Assembly (NCBI RefSeq): GCF_030867145.1
Contig: NC_134454.1
Span: 53,051,830 to 53,115,829 of the forward strand
Direction of reading: 5' to 3'
Source of the DNA: Opisthocomus hoazin
Taxonomy: Eukaryota; Chordata; Aves; Opisthocomiformes; Opisthocomidae
DNA: 64,000 nucleotides
Part shown: one piece after another, positions 46,216 through 58,531 of the stretch
Layout of the letters: every line of letters starts with the position of its first letter
Numbering within the stretch: position 1 is the first letter of the stretch
Program-made: the position numbers and the translations under genes
Notes under the pieces: model-generated
The model's database searches: none
Told to the model about the DNA's origin: nothing
Seen by the model: the letters and a program-made list of their open reading frames with translations, nothing else

Positions 46216-49184
46216 AAGTGTTTGATTTTTCCTCAGAGGTCTGTCAGCTATTGCCTGCAGTTCCTGATTTCAACGTAGCTGGCTACATCTTAATATGACA
46301 CCATCATTCATATGAAGTTACCCCAGACAACGTAATGAGTTGTAAAACCGTAACATTGTCATGTTGCTGACTGATAGATCTTCACTCTCCAGCAGTTCTG
46401 CTAGCTAAAGCCTTTAAAAAGGAGCTCTAAAACCAACTTTGTGTACAAAAGCAGCCACTGCTGTTTGCAGATGGGCTACACGACATGACTGCATGCTCCC
46501 CATACACCTTGTTAACCCGCGAATTCACGCGACGGGTGCATCCCATCTACATCCGGTGACCTTCGGGCTCGAAAGGAAGTCTTTGGAGCTGGACAGTGCG
46601 TTCAGCCATGACAATCCACACTGCATCTCGTAGTGCAGCTGTGGTGTTGCTGAGCATTCCTCACCCGCCTAGAGGGCCCCTCCACGCTGCCAGCTTGCTT
46701 TGGTGTTTGTCATGCTTTGCTACTGCTATTCAGCGCCTCGGGGACTCTTGTTATAAAAACCCGTGGAATTAATTTTGTTGCGACTTTGAAGAGGAGGGGA
46801 TGAGTGGGAGTTTAGGTTAAATATACATGTCGTATCCAACTTTTCCTGCTGACTAGACAGGACCTCTCAAAAATGCCGAAGTGGAAAGAACCCAAATAGT
46901 CCTGACAGCTGAAGAATAAATTGAGCTTTCTCCAAAAATAGGTACTTTTCCCTATTGTTTAGACCAGCTGAAGACTATGGCAAAGATCCTCTTCCACCAC
47001 CATCTGCAGTTCTAAAAAACATCTGTGTCTGCTCACATCTTGAGACAAAGAGAGAGAAGCAACATGGAAACTGTGACTTACTGTGAGAAACAAAAAGATG
47101 TTGAGAAACCGAATACTGAAAAGCACTTGTAAATCACCTTTTAGTGTATTTTGTGACTGTAAATGGCGCTTGTGCGTGTATGTGATTGTTAACCAGGAGA
47201 GATTGCTTAGTCACATGAACCAGCAGACTAGAATGAGGAGGGACCCTTGCACAACTACAGTGTTTTTAACCTGCTTACATGAAGCTTGGGTTTTTACTGG
47301 AAGAAAAATAAATGAAGCCTGTTAAGGCTGTTGCTGACTAGGAGTGTCTGTTCTGCAGTCTTTGGAGATGGTGAGAGGTGATGAGATGCACAGAGTGGGT
47401 CTGGGCTGCAGGATGCTGAGAAGTGCGGTAGGAGCTGTTCAGAGGCCAGGATAGGCCCCTGCTCCAGGCCTAATGGCAAATTTTATTTAGAGTTAACACT
47501 ACCGGAGACTCTTGTGCATGGTTCATGCCAAGATGCCTCCTCTTTTGTTACTCTGGCTGATGCTTCCTTTCTAGAAGCTGCTGGACCATCTTCAGACGCT
47601 GCCTCCTGTGGGTCATGGAAACTGACTTGGGTTTCTTCCGTGGGCCTGCAGCTACCTGCTTGTTCCCTTGGCAAGGCCTCTGAATTTTCTGAACATCTCT
47701 TATTCATGTGCCTTAATTTTCACCTTCCTTGCCCAATTCCCATGCCATTCCATAGTGTCTTCCTGAAAGCAAAGTGTTAGAGCAAACAGGTACGTAAGGT
47801 GCGAAGCTTGTCATTGTTTTGAATGACACATTCTGTGTCATTCCGTGTTTTACAAACGCTGGTGTCACATTGACATGACGCCACACTGTCTGCGGCGTGC
47901 TTAGGCTTTGGATGGCGGGGTTTACCTGGGGGACGGGAGGAGATCTGTCATGAAAGACGCTCACTGTTTGCTGAGCTGAGCAGAGGTCCTGTGGCTGCCC
48001 CCAGGGATCGGCCACGGGGGGGATGGTCCCACTCAGGGCGAGATTCCTCCTCTTGGCCCTGCAGCCCACCACCTGTGCTGGGGAAGGAGCACCACACTGA
48101 GGTGAAGGGCTGCGTTGGCTCAGCCATACCTAGTAACTCTGCATCAGAATGTACTGCAGTTTTATGGAAGTTGTTCTGATGTCACAGGCGGCGTTTCGCT
48201 GGCCTCTCCCCTGTTCTGTATTTGGCCTGCTTCTTGAAAGGCGCAGTGTAGTTTCCCCTGGTTTGATTGAAACAGTATCTGATGGGAGGTGTCTGGCAGG
48301 AGAGCTACATCATGGGGAGCGGGGAGGGGAGGGGGAACCTTGGCACTCTGGCTTCACTGTAAATAACTCTGAGCCAGAATTACTCTCTTCAGTTCTGACT
48401 CACTGAAACACAATGTCCAAAATAAATTTTCCTAGAACTTTGTGTTACAGAAGCATTTTTTTCCCAGTACCTTGCTAATTCAGAGTAAAACCAGGATTCA
48501 GTACATCATCATTTGGAGAGGAAGGAGATGGGGAAGAGAATTAAATCCACCTCCGCTCCAAGAAAAATCCTCCTCCTGTCCCAGCCTGAGCATCTGAAAA
48601 CTGCTGGAATGTTTCTCTGCTGTCGCACCCACAGACTAGGCTTGCCAAGAGCCATGCTTCTGCTGTGAGGATCATTGATCCTTTGCATATTAGGACAGCC
48701 TGGATGAAACGCAATGTTTTGTATGCAGGGGGTGATTTAGTGGTTGCTGTACTTTGTTTTACTTCAGTGCGAACTTGAGCCATTGACAAGGCTGAGCTGT
48801 TAAACAGGGAGAGGGGAGATGAGTGCAGGAACTGGAAGAGTTTAGCCATCAAAAGCTTTTCAGGCACCGCTGTGGCAGCGTTGAAAACCAGCAGGGAAAT
48901 CAGGGAAAAATAAAGGCAAGCAGCAACAGCAGAGGCAGAAGGGTAAAAGGGGTGATAACCAGCACTACAGCAGCCTACCCGCTGACATCCCCTCTTGTGG
49001 CTCAGCCCTTTATCAATGGCGCCGTACCCTGCCAGCAATTCCCATTTCCGTGCTTTCCACCAAATTCCACCAGCTTTTCTTCACTATTCTTCTGCTCCTC
49101 AGTTGCTCGCACAGCAATCCCCCAGTTCTCCAGTCTTCCTTCTGTTGATCTATTACCCCACTAAGCCAATGGTTTTTTGACAGT
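46216..49184. other. Intergenic, 3.0 kb
   Basis: No gene or known element recognised. There is a small CpG-rich patch at about 46510-46600 and a G-rich stretch at about 48315-48335. The 165-codon minus frame at 48541-49038 has no family resemblance. Confidence 0.65.
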
Positions 49185-49757
49185 TGTACTGGTTTTGGCT
49201 GGGATAGAGTTCATTTTCTTCATAGTAGCTAGTATGAGTCTATCTTTTGGGTTGTGACCAAAACACTGTTGGTAACACAGGGATGTTTTAGCTCTTGGTG
49301 AGCAGTGCTTGCATAGCATCAAGGTCTTCTCTGTTTCTCACACTGCCCCACCGGCTGAAGTAGTTCACAAGAAGCTGGGAGGGAACACAGCCAGGACAGC
49401 TGACCGCAGCTGACCAAAGGGACGTCCCATGCCATACGACACCGTGCTCAACTGTAAAAGCTGGGGGAAGAAGGAGGGAGGAGGGACATTCGGAGTTATG
49501 TCTTCCCAAGTAACCGCTATGTGTGGTGGAGCCTGCTTTTCTGTAGAAACACCTAAAGATCTGCCTGCCAATGGGAAGTAGTGAATGAATTCCTTATTTT
49601 GCCTTCCTTGTGCACATGGCTTTTGCTTTCCCTGTTGAATTGTCTTTACCTAAACCCAGGAGTTTTCTCACTTTTACCTGTCTCTCATCCAGTCACACTG
49701 GGGGAGAGTGAGCGAGTGGCTGTCTGGGGCTGAGCTGCCGCCCGGGGCTTATGCACA
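49185..49757 (+). mobile_element. Solo LTR, ERV-L-like, + orientation
   Basis: Starts TGTACTGGTTTTGGCTGGGA, with TAGAGTTCATTTTCTTC following, contains GCTGGGAGGGAACACAGCC and ends near GGGGCTTATGCACA. Flanks ACAGT (49180-49184) and GCAGT (49758-49762) match at 4 of 5 bases and could be a decayed target duplication. Confidence 0.82.
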
Positions 49758-51477
49758 GCAGTCTGTGTTAGTCTCAAAACATGACATTATGCATGTCATT
49801 AGCTAGAGTGTAGTATTGCAGATTATTTGTATTAACTATTGCACCTGGAAGCTACATGAAAACTTGGCAAATATGCCCAGTGTGAGTTCACAGAAGAGCA
49901 AGGCAACTGCTTGCTGACTGACAATCTACTTGGGAAGCATGGAGATGAGAACATGGCAAGTAAGCTGGAAAGGAATGGCAAAATTCTCTTTGTTCGGCAT
50001 AAGAAACCATGCACAGTAGCAGACAAGGCTGATTTTGCCAGAAGCAAGAAGGAGGGAACAGATGATAACTGAGAAGATGGTGGCAGAAGATATCACAGAG
50101 CCTTGGAAAAGAACAGAGAGCAGAAAAGGGCACAGGTAACACGCAACATGGATGCCTCAAAGGGCATACGTGCTTTAAGGTAATTGGGATCATGTAATTG
50201 AAAGGGGAAAAGTCTCCAGCTGATCTTGACTGCAATCCAGTAACACTGGTTTACCTCAATTTGAGTCACTTAATAGCTCTTTCACGGACAACACAGGTTT
50301 TTTTGGTTGGTTGGGATTTTTTTTGGGGGTGGTGGTATTTGTTTGGTTTTGTTGTTGGTTTTGTTGAATTCTGTGCTGAAGAATTACAGACACGGGGTAT
50401 ATCCAAAGCAGAGGATCAGCACAAGGAGTGCAAAGGGACTTGCTCTCAGACACCACCAACAGTATCAGCCCCACACTATGCTGCTGCAATGATGCTTAGA
50501 CGTCTGTTCAGGTGAAAAGCCACTGATGTTATAGTTTTCTGTGCGCCCCAGTGGCTGAGGAATCTGGATCCACTTTGTGTCTGCTTCTGAGTTGAATTGC
50601 ACTGTTCATAAAGGATTTTTTTGCTCAGAACTTTTGTAGTATTTAAAATACATTTTGCTGTATAAAATGTACTGGTTTGATGCCAATCTAATTCAACTGA
50701 TACAGCCTGCAGTGCATATGCAGTTCCTCAAGCACCAGTATGTCAGAAATCAGTATGAAGAATGATTGGATTAAGTTATATCGGGAGAATCTCTTTTATT
50801 TCAGTTTGAATGAGTTTACAGTAAGGCTGTCCCCCTTGAAATGTCTCAGTTAAAAATTATACCCCTGAGAAAAATCGTTCATTGGACATAAAAGCTGAAC
50901 GTAGCATAGCTTCTAGGTAAGGTCTGGATTGTATTTCTGTAATCCAGTAAAGCAGAGGCAGTGATTTACCACCAGTGTTGCACAGACTAACAACATAATT
51001 GTGGTTTTCCCTGGCCTTGTGTTTTTTGACAGAGCAGTTATGTATGGCTTTCCATAGGCTCTCAAAAGTCTTTTCTGCTTGGAAACATGACTCGAGGCCA
51101 CCAAAGGAGTGGTTAACAGCAGAAGAGCCCAGACCACTGTATGTGCTCTCTCCAGGGATCTCTGGTGTAACTTACACCTGCGTCTCCTGAAGCTCCTGCT
51201 GCTGTCTTTCTGGCCAATGTCCATTAGCCAGCAGAGGAAGAAAAGGGCATTTGGGACACCCAAGACTTTTCTGTGCTCTGTTCTAGCACAGTGTCAGGAG
51301 GGCTCTGATATTGTCTGTGCTCTTCAGTTTCTTTCTCCTTGCATTCTGAATTCCCACAAGGATTTATTGGATCTTGGGATGGTAAGCTGTCCTTATCTAC
51401 TCACTGATTCTCCTAGTCCTGTGGTTTACATGCTCCATTTCCTTTGTACCTTGTGTCAGCTGTGCAGACATACAAGT
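49758..51477. other. Intergenic, no feature seen
   Basis: 1.7 kb; GT/T-rich patch at about 50300-50370; nothing else recognised. Confidence 0.7.
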
Positions 51478-52582
51478 TGTTGGGGTTTAACCCGGAGGCC
51501 GGCAACTCAGCATCCAACAGCCGCTCGCTCACCTGTCCCCTTCCCCCTCAGCGGGATAGGGAGGAGAATGGAGAAATGGGAAAACTTGTGGGTTGAGATA
51601 AAGACAGTTTAATGAGGCAACAAAGGAAATACTAATACTGCTACTAATTATGAGTTTAATGAATATGCAAAACAAGCTATAGAAATAGAATTTTTTTTCC
51701 ACACACGATGACCGATTCGCAGGCAGTTCCAGAGCAGCAAACACGGAACCCAGAACTGGATTTGGGGATTTTGGAATTTTGGGATTTTGCAGAACTCCTG
51801 AAAAAAACCCCCAAACTCACAGAAAAAATCCCTGGGAAAAAAAGAATACAGCTGAAGCTCTCAGAAAAGACAGATTCTTCTCCCCACCAGCCAACCCCAG
51901 AGGAGGCCACAAAGATGATCCGAGGGCTAGAGCACCTCTCCTATGAGGAAAGGCTGAGCAAGCTGGGGCTGTTCAGCCTGGAAAAGAGAAGGCTCCAGGG
52001 AGACTTTACAGTACCTGAAGGAGCCTATAGGACAAATGGGGAAAATATTTTCAATAGGGCTTGTTGCGATAGGGCAAGGAGCAATGGCTTTAAACTAAGA
52101 GAGGGTAGATTTAGACTGGATATAAGGAAGAAATTTTTTACGATAAGGGTGGTGAAAGACTGGAATAGATTGCCTAGAGATGCAGTGGAGGCCCCGTCCC
52201 TGGAACCATTCAAGGCCGGGTTGGACAGGGCTCTGAGCAACCTGGTCTGGTTGAAGATGTCCCTGCTCACTGCGGCGGAGTTGAGCTAGATGACCTCTAA
52301 AGGTCCCTTCCAACCCAAAGCATCCTGTGATTCTGTGATTCACAAATTCTGCATGATGTCCATGGTATGGAGTGTTTCCACTGGCCACCTTGGGCTAGCT
52401 GCTTGGCTGTGCTCCCTCCCAGCTCCTGCACACCTGCTCATGAGCTGAACCTGGGAGACTGGAGAAAGTCCTTGATTTCATAGCAACAACTGAACATGTC
52501 AGTGCTATCAACATTCTTCTGGTACTAAATCCACAACACAGCAGCTACTGGGAGGAAAATTATCCCAGCTAAAACCAGGACG
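51478..52582 (-). mobile_element. Solo LTR split by a CR1 insertion
   Basis: The LTR runs from TGTTGGGGTTTAACCCGG at 51478 to AAAACCAGGACG at 52582 and belongs to the 38108 family. The CR1 at 51899-52338 interrupts it: the text before (CCAGCCAACCCC) and after (ATTCACAAATTCTGC) is continuous in the related copy at 45918. Flanks CAAGT (51473-51477) and CAGGT (52583-52587) look like a slightly decayed duplication. Confidence 0.87.
51899..52338 (+). mobile_element. CR1 LINE nested in an LTR
   Basis: Starts AGAGGAGGCCACAAAGATGA, with TATGAGGAAAGGCTGAG and AGGTCCCTTCCAACCCAAAG, and ends in ATTCTGTG-type repeats. It is a 0.44-kb 5-prime-truncated CR1 in + orientation, giving an open frame of 193 codons with upstream LTR sequence that is not a gene. 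Confidence 0.93.
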
Positions 52583-53632
52583 CAGGTGTCACTTTGATCA
52601 GCATTGCATGGCCTAAGAGGCAACAGATGATACCGAAACAGAGACTGACGGCTTTTGATATGAAAAGCAATAGGATGTTTGTCAGTTGTCAACTGGGGGC
52701 CACAAACTACTGAAATTCAAAAATACAAGCTGAAAGCAGTAGGGACTCCACTCGTTCTCACCCCAACAGGCATACATACTGAAGATTTCCACAGTAACTG
52801 TGGAAGTGTTTGAGGAGGGCCAGGGAATTTCTCAGCTGAGGAGAACAGAAAGCACGGCAGCTGCAAAATTCTTGCCATTGGGAAATCTTACCCTGCTTTA
52901 AGGCAGTCCCCTAAAGAGGACTTTGTTAAATACATTGTTCTGACTCTTGTGACATTGCAGTAAGTTATTGTTGGTACAATTTGTCAGATATGTCTGGGAA
53001 GTGCGAGGACCTCAGCCTGGAAGAGATTTTGTTTCCAAAGAAAAAGCCATTGAGAAAGTAGCAGTTGTTGTGGAGCTCTGATGCAGAAAGCAAATCTCCC
53101 TGACTCCTTAGCCCTGAAAGAGCGAGTGGTGAACAACACTGTTGTAGACTCCCATGGATGTGAAAGTCATTCTAGCCACCCTAGCAGGCAAGGCACCTCT
53201 GCGAGCATTTAATAACTGGACTTTCATGGCGTTTTATGGCACATCCCCTTTCTTGTCTCCTTGGCAGAGAGGGGAAATGAAAATTCACCTTGTAGAAAGT
53301 GTGCTCTCTGGTTCAGTCAATGTTCAGGGTCACAGTTCCCCACGTCACTGCTGAAGTCTGCCAGCATCGACTGGGGTGCAGTCAGCCTTTGCAAGTCATG
53401 CCCGTTCCAGACAAAATTTACATCACTCCTGGCAAGTCTATTCTGTAGAGTGTATGAGGTCAAAGTGGCTGGAAACAGCCTCCTAAGGCTCAGGCCCTCT
53501 CTACACTAGGAAGATTTTGGTAGCAGTTCCAATTAGAGCACTAAAGACAGGCGTTAAAGGGTTTAAGGTGAAGAAAGTTAAATTCATGGCAAGTCCTTTA
53601 TGATGGGATTGCAGTGGAATCAGGCTAATGCC
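52583..53632. other. Intergenic, no feature seen
   Basis: About 1 kb between two LTRs; nothing recognised. Confidence 0.7.
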
Positions 53633-54638
53633 TGTTTTGGTTTAACCTGGATAAATGCCAGGTGCCCACCAAACCGCTCTATGACTCCCACTCCTCAGCT
53701 GGACAGGGGAGACGGAATGTGATGTAAGGCTCGCGGGTCGAGACAAGGACAGGGAGAGATCACTGACCAATTGCTGTCACGGGCAAAACAGACTGAACTT
53801 GGGGAGAAAAGGGAGTTTAATTCATCACCAATCAAATCAGAGTAGGATAATGAGAAATAAATCCAGATCCTAAAACACCTTCCCCCCCCCACCTTCTTCC
53901 CGGGCTCAACTTCACTCCCGTTTCTCTCCCTCCTCCCCCCGAGCAGCACAGGGGGACAGAGAATGGGGGCTGTGGTCAGTTCATCACACGCTGTCTCTGC
54001 CGCTCCGTCCTCCTCAGGGGGAGGACTCCTCACACTCTGCCACTGCTCCAGCGTGAAGGTCCCTCTCACGAGAGACAGTTCTCCACAAACTTCTCCAGCA
54101 TGAGTCCTTCCCACGGGCTGCAGCTCTTCACAAACTGCCCTAGTGTGAGTCCTTCCCGCAGTCCTTCAGGAACAGGCTGCTCCAGCGTGGGTCACCCACG
54201 GGGTCACAAGCCCTGCCAGTAAACCTGCTGCGGTGTGGGGTTCTCTCTCCATGGGTCTGCAGGTCCTGGCAGGAGCCTGCTCCAGCGCAGGCTCCCCACA
54301 GGGTCACAGCCTCCTTCAGGCATCCACCTACTCCGGCGTGGGGTCCCTTCCATGGGCTTCAGGAACACAACCTGCCTCACCATGGTCTTCATCACGAGCT
54401 GGAGGGGAAGGCTCTCTGCTCCGGCGTCTCGAGCACCTCCTCCCCCTCCTTCTTCACTGACCTTGCTGTCTGCAGAGTTGTTTCTCTCACATCATTTCAT
54501 ACCTCTCTCTCGACTGCCATCTGCCCGCAGTATTTTTCCCCTTCTTAAATAGGTTATCCCAGAGGCACTACCACCATTACTGATTGGCGTGGCCTTGGCC
54601 AGCGGCGGGTGCATCTTAGAGCCGGCTGGCTCTGGCTC
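53633..54638 (-). mobile_element. Long LTR with internal tandem array
   Basis: From TGTTTTGGTTTAACCTGG at 53633 to about 54638-54660. On the minus strand a promoter-like CCTATTTAAGAAGGGG lies at about 54543-54558, then the tandem array (54040-54440), then an AATAAA-bearing stretch near 53850. The order (promoter, transcribed array, poly(A) signal) fits a retroviral LTR of about 1 kb of a bird ERV-L-like family. Its right boundary merges with the next LTR. Open frames inside (53695-54114 minus, 54235-54552 plus) come from the array. Confidence 0.75.
54040..54440. repeat. Imperfect tandem array, ~45-50-bp units
   Basis: The phrase CTCCAGCGTG or a variant recurs at about 54046, 54092, 54137, 54180, 54228, 54279, 54331 and 54419, with spacing 43-52 bp (one double step of 88). 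Each unit also has a CCCACGGG or CCATGGGC phrase. The units are strongly diverged from one another. Confidence 0.8.
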
Positions 54639-55041
54639 TGTCCTGAGTTTGGCCAGGACAGGGTTAATTTTCCCCAGAAGCCGGGAGGGGACACAGCCGG
54701 GCGGGCTGACCCAACCTGGCCAAACAGAACAGGGTGTTTGATACCATGTGCTGCCACGCTGGGTTCGGGTGGGGGAGCTGGGTGGGGGGAAGGGGTCGTG
54801 GCTCGGGAGCCTGCAGGGCACCGAGCGGTGAGAGCAGCTCTGTGCATTCTGCTGTTTCTTTTGTATACTCTCCTTATCTGTATCGTTGTTGTTCCTGTTC
54901 CCTCTGTTTGCTGTTCTGTTAAACTGCCCTTATCCCGACCCACTGGTTTCTGCCTGTTTCTTCCCATTCTCCTCCCCACCCCAGGGGCAACAGAGTGACC
55001 ACGTGGCCCTTTGCTGCCGGCCACAGCCAAACTGTAGCACA
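54639..55041 (+). mobile_element. LTR, ERV-L-like, + orientation, head-to-head with the previous LTR
   Basis: Starts TGTCCTGAGTTTGGCCAGGA, then GGGTTAATTTTCCCCAGAAG and GGGAGGGGACACAGCC, and contains GCTGTTCTGTTAAACTGCCC and TTCTTCCCATTCTCCTCCCC, which match the reverse of the provirus LTR at 32761-33153. The 3-prime end is near GTAGCACA. No target duplication is visible. Confidence 0.8.
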
Positions 55042-55974
55042 GTCTATCATCAGACGTGGGGGAAGCTTCTCACAGCTTCTCACAGAAGCCACCCCTGTGT
55101 CCCCTCCCGCTACCAAAACTTTGCCACGCAACCCATAACAATGCCACAGCCCTGTGTCCCTTGGTGCTAAAATCGATGACGAGGTAAAAAAAGAAAGCGC
55201 TCTGCTGGGCTTGTTCTACTGTCCTTTGGCCACCCAACCCGAGGACAGAAAACGCCAACTTGCCGTCAAGTCAAGATGCAGAGGCTGCTTACAAGTTTTT
55301 CCCCAGACACAGCTGGCATGCCTCCACCCCCATCCCTGCCTGCACCGCTGCAGGGCTCGTCATTCCCTTGGGCCCAGGGTCTCATCTCGCAGTCACACCC
55401 TACCACTGTCCCTATGTGCCAGATTAAGCTAATTTGTTTCAGTAGTCGCTTTCAGCAACCCTAGTGTCGGTGACCTTAAACATCGGTGAGCTTTTTGGCA
55501 GAGGGCTGCTTGCCTTTCCCTGCTTCAGAGGTGGAGTGGATGGGTTTTTCCCTCCTCACACCAACAACCCCTCCAAACCCATGGCAACCCCACGGCAGCA
55601 GCATGGCTCCACCATCAGCTCACGGAGCAGCTGCAAGGAGCGAGGGAGAGCACCAGGCTCAGCTGAGAAGCCACCGGGCAACGGCAGAGAGACTTCCCAG
55701 GAGCTGGAGCACGCTGCCGAGGGGACACTTGTCCCACACTGCAAGCTGTGTCTCTGCCTGCCTCCGGGAGCGGCAGAAGGAACACCCGTGAAAGCACCTG
55801 CGAAAAGCAGAGCAACAGGACCCAAGCTGAACGATGGCTCGTGCCAAGACCTCTGAAGCCGGTTCATCTGCCACTCAACTCACGGACTTCGTGGTGCACA
55901 GCAGGAATTTTTTCATAACCGTTCACACTAGTTTACGTGACCCCTGCTTGACTCCAATCATTCAAAACAACACG
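55042..55974. other. Intergenic, no feature seen
   Basis: Moderately GC-rich. Several frames of 90-130 codons on both strands overlap one another, which points to composition and not to genes. Confidence 0.65.
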
Positions 55975-55998
55975 TTCATTTTTTTAATTCCGTTTTTC

Positions 55999-56004
55999 TT
56001 TATT
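55999..56004 (-). terminator. KLF9: Poly(A) signal AATAAA for KLF9, distal
   Basis: Most distal AATAAA on the minus strand before the sequence changes to GC-richer intergenic DNA; a T-rich minus-strand stretch is less clear. Choice of this end is inference. Confidence 0.5.
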
Positions 56005-58525
56005 TGGACAATATATATATACATATGTACAAAAACATCTATGCCTACTATTTTTTTTTTCACTTTTCTTTTTTTTACAATTTCATGTGATTTACAAAAC
56101 AGGACAGCAAAATAACTTATAAAGGATACGAATACTGTACAAAAATAAAACTGATTAAACTGTTGGAAGTTGGTATTTTACAGTGTTACAGATCACTAGT
56201 CTGTAAGACTGCATTTTGAAGTACGTGTCCAGTCTGGTGTACGCTGGGCTAAGTCCATCTGCAAACCGAAAACAGATCTGTAATACACGTCATTAAGAAC
56301 CGTTCAAAACCGAAGTATGTTGTACAGCTATACCTTCAAAGCCATGACTTCTCTATAGTAATGGGCTTTCTTAACCAAGAAGCGATGTCCTAACTTCAGC
56401 ACTATTAAGTATTTCCGAAACAGTACAACAAGTAAATACGGTATTAGAGAACCTGATTTCCCTTTTCTTTTCCGACATCTGCAACACTCTTCAAAACTTA
56501 ACTTCAAGATGCAAAGAACTAACCTGCAGTTTATTTTATGTTAGAGACATTGTTTGCTTTTATTAAAACCCAAAAAACTCCAAATGAACAAAACAATAAA
56601 ACAAAATCTCCAAACCTGATCATTCTCAATATATTCTGTTAGTGGTTAATGAATCGCATTAATCCCGTCTGTCCAATGCTGAAATACAGCATACGTTACA
56701 GCAAATGGGTTACCGTTTAGGAAGGTTTTTTCAGAAACAGGATCTTGTCGCACACAGTGACGACACGTGCCTGTACGTCCCGTCGTCCCATGGACCAAAG
56801 CACCCCCCACACCCGTTGATTCTTTCGGACTTTGCAGGAAGGACGACGACATTTCGTCAAATGTGCATTCTACCCCAAAATATGCAAGGTGGAAACCATA
56901 CATCTGGCCATTCACTTCCACATATTGGTTAATCCTGGTAGCTCAGTGACCAAACACCTATGTACTGATTCGGGAGCTGCTTATCAGCTGTGGCCTTCCA
57001 CCGTGGTTGACAGATGTGCATCTTGTGTTTCACAGGACCAGGCCTTAACTTTCCAGGAAGTGCTGCATTTGTCCTACAAAATGGCAACAATCCAGACTGC
57101 AGGACAGGCTTGAAGTCTTGTGTGTGATCTTCGCAGGGAAGAACGAAGATGAAGGCGCGCGCGCCTTTGAATCTCACCGGGGTACACGCGGCCCTGACCC
57201 CACTCAACAAGGCAGCATTGACAGTACTGGTAAGCAGAAGACTTTCTGCATTTCTAGATCAATAGGAATACCAAGGCTACCTATTTTTATTAGGAGGAAG
57301 AACGTATGTCCCTATGACTCAATTTGGACACCAGAAATGAAAAGTTTGGTTTCTAAAATAAATGTTTCAAAAAGCTGAAACGGAGGTAGAAAGTGTGCTT
57401 GGTTTCCTGATGTCTTCACTGAAGAAAACACATCCCTTTTTACTCCACAGACTGCTCAATATCCCCAATGCCTTAAAAGCAGTTCTCTTCACATAGACGG
57501 AATTTATCATGAACGAGACAGTAAAAACACTATATGCAAACTGATTTCTAATGCTGAAAGCCTTATACAACTGCAGAAGAAAACACTCTACTCTCTGAGT
57601 TCATTTTTTTATGTTTGTTTCTAGGAAGCAAGCTTTTAATCAGGTAAAACAATAAGATATGGTAATTGCAGGTGTACTAACAAGATTTTTTATGTACAGA
57701 ATTTTACAAGACGACCTAAATTCATCTGCAGTGGAAACACTTTGGGTTTCATTGTGATTACTCACAAGATGAATTTGGCCCCAAGTCTCTATAGTAGGGC
57801 TGCACCTGCCCTTCCTCTTCTGGAGGAAGGGGTAAAAAACCAACAGGAGAAGAATGTTTCTGGAAAAAAGAATGTGTAAACAGAATTCTCCCCTCTATAA
57901 GCAGCTGGGGAGGGGGGAAAAAAAAAATCACTGACAACCACTTACAGTTCATGTTTTTAACATAAAAAAACCACAATGAAATACTCAGCTAATGACCACA
58001 ACTTAAAGTTTTTCTTCAGTGATCTTTTTGCTCCTCTTAAAGAGCAAAAAAATAGCTTTAAAATAAAAGTAATATTGCCTTTGTCAGTGTTTGACGTGCC
58101 ATGCATGACACAGGTACAATGCAACGTACAAAGAGAAGCTTATGCCGTAAGGAGTATTACAACACACCTCCTGTGCTGTACTTCCAATTAGGTCATGGTC
58201 ATCCCCCATACTCTACAGAAACAGTGATCAAGAGATACAGGAGCCCTTCCAAAGGGCTCCTTACAATAATTTCAGCTGTTTCCATTAGCAGAGTGTTCTT
58301 AAGGAAAGGTCTACTCTCTCCATAAGTGCACACAACTCCCACAGGTCTCCACAGGAGTTAGGCGAGGGTATGAAGAGAATAAATCTTTAAGGCAAGTGTA
58401 GGAAGAGAAAAAGCCTTTAAAAAAGCAGCAGTTTATAAAGATGGTAGCTGCTGTTATGCATCCATTCAAACAAAACACAGCAGAATAAAGCACTGTTAGT
58501 GGCATTTCTATAGTACAGTACTGTA

Positions 58526-58531
58526 TTTATT
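58526..58531 (-). terminator. KLF9: Poly(A) signal AATAAA for KLF9, proximal candidate
   Basis: AATAAA on the minus strand about 870 bases after the stop; use would give a much shorter UTR. Confidence 0.35.

Noticed and set aside
48541..49038. 165-codon minus-strand open frame between SMC5 and KLF9
   Set aside because: No domain, no family resemblance, no splice or promoter context, and overlapping frames of similar length on the other strand.
51708..52289. 193-codon + strand frame
   Set aside because: Made of LTR sequence followed by CR1 sequence; not a host gene.
56646..56921. 91-codon minus-strand frame inside KLF9 3-prime UTR
   Set aside because: UTR sequence; no resemblance to a protein family and well downstream of the KLF9 stop.
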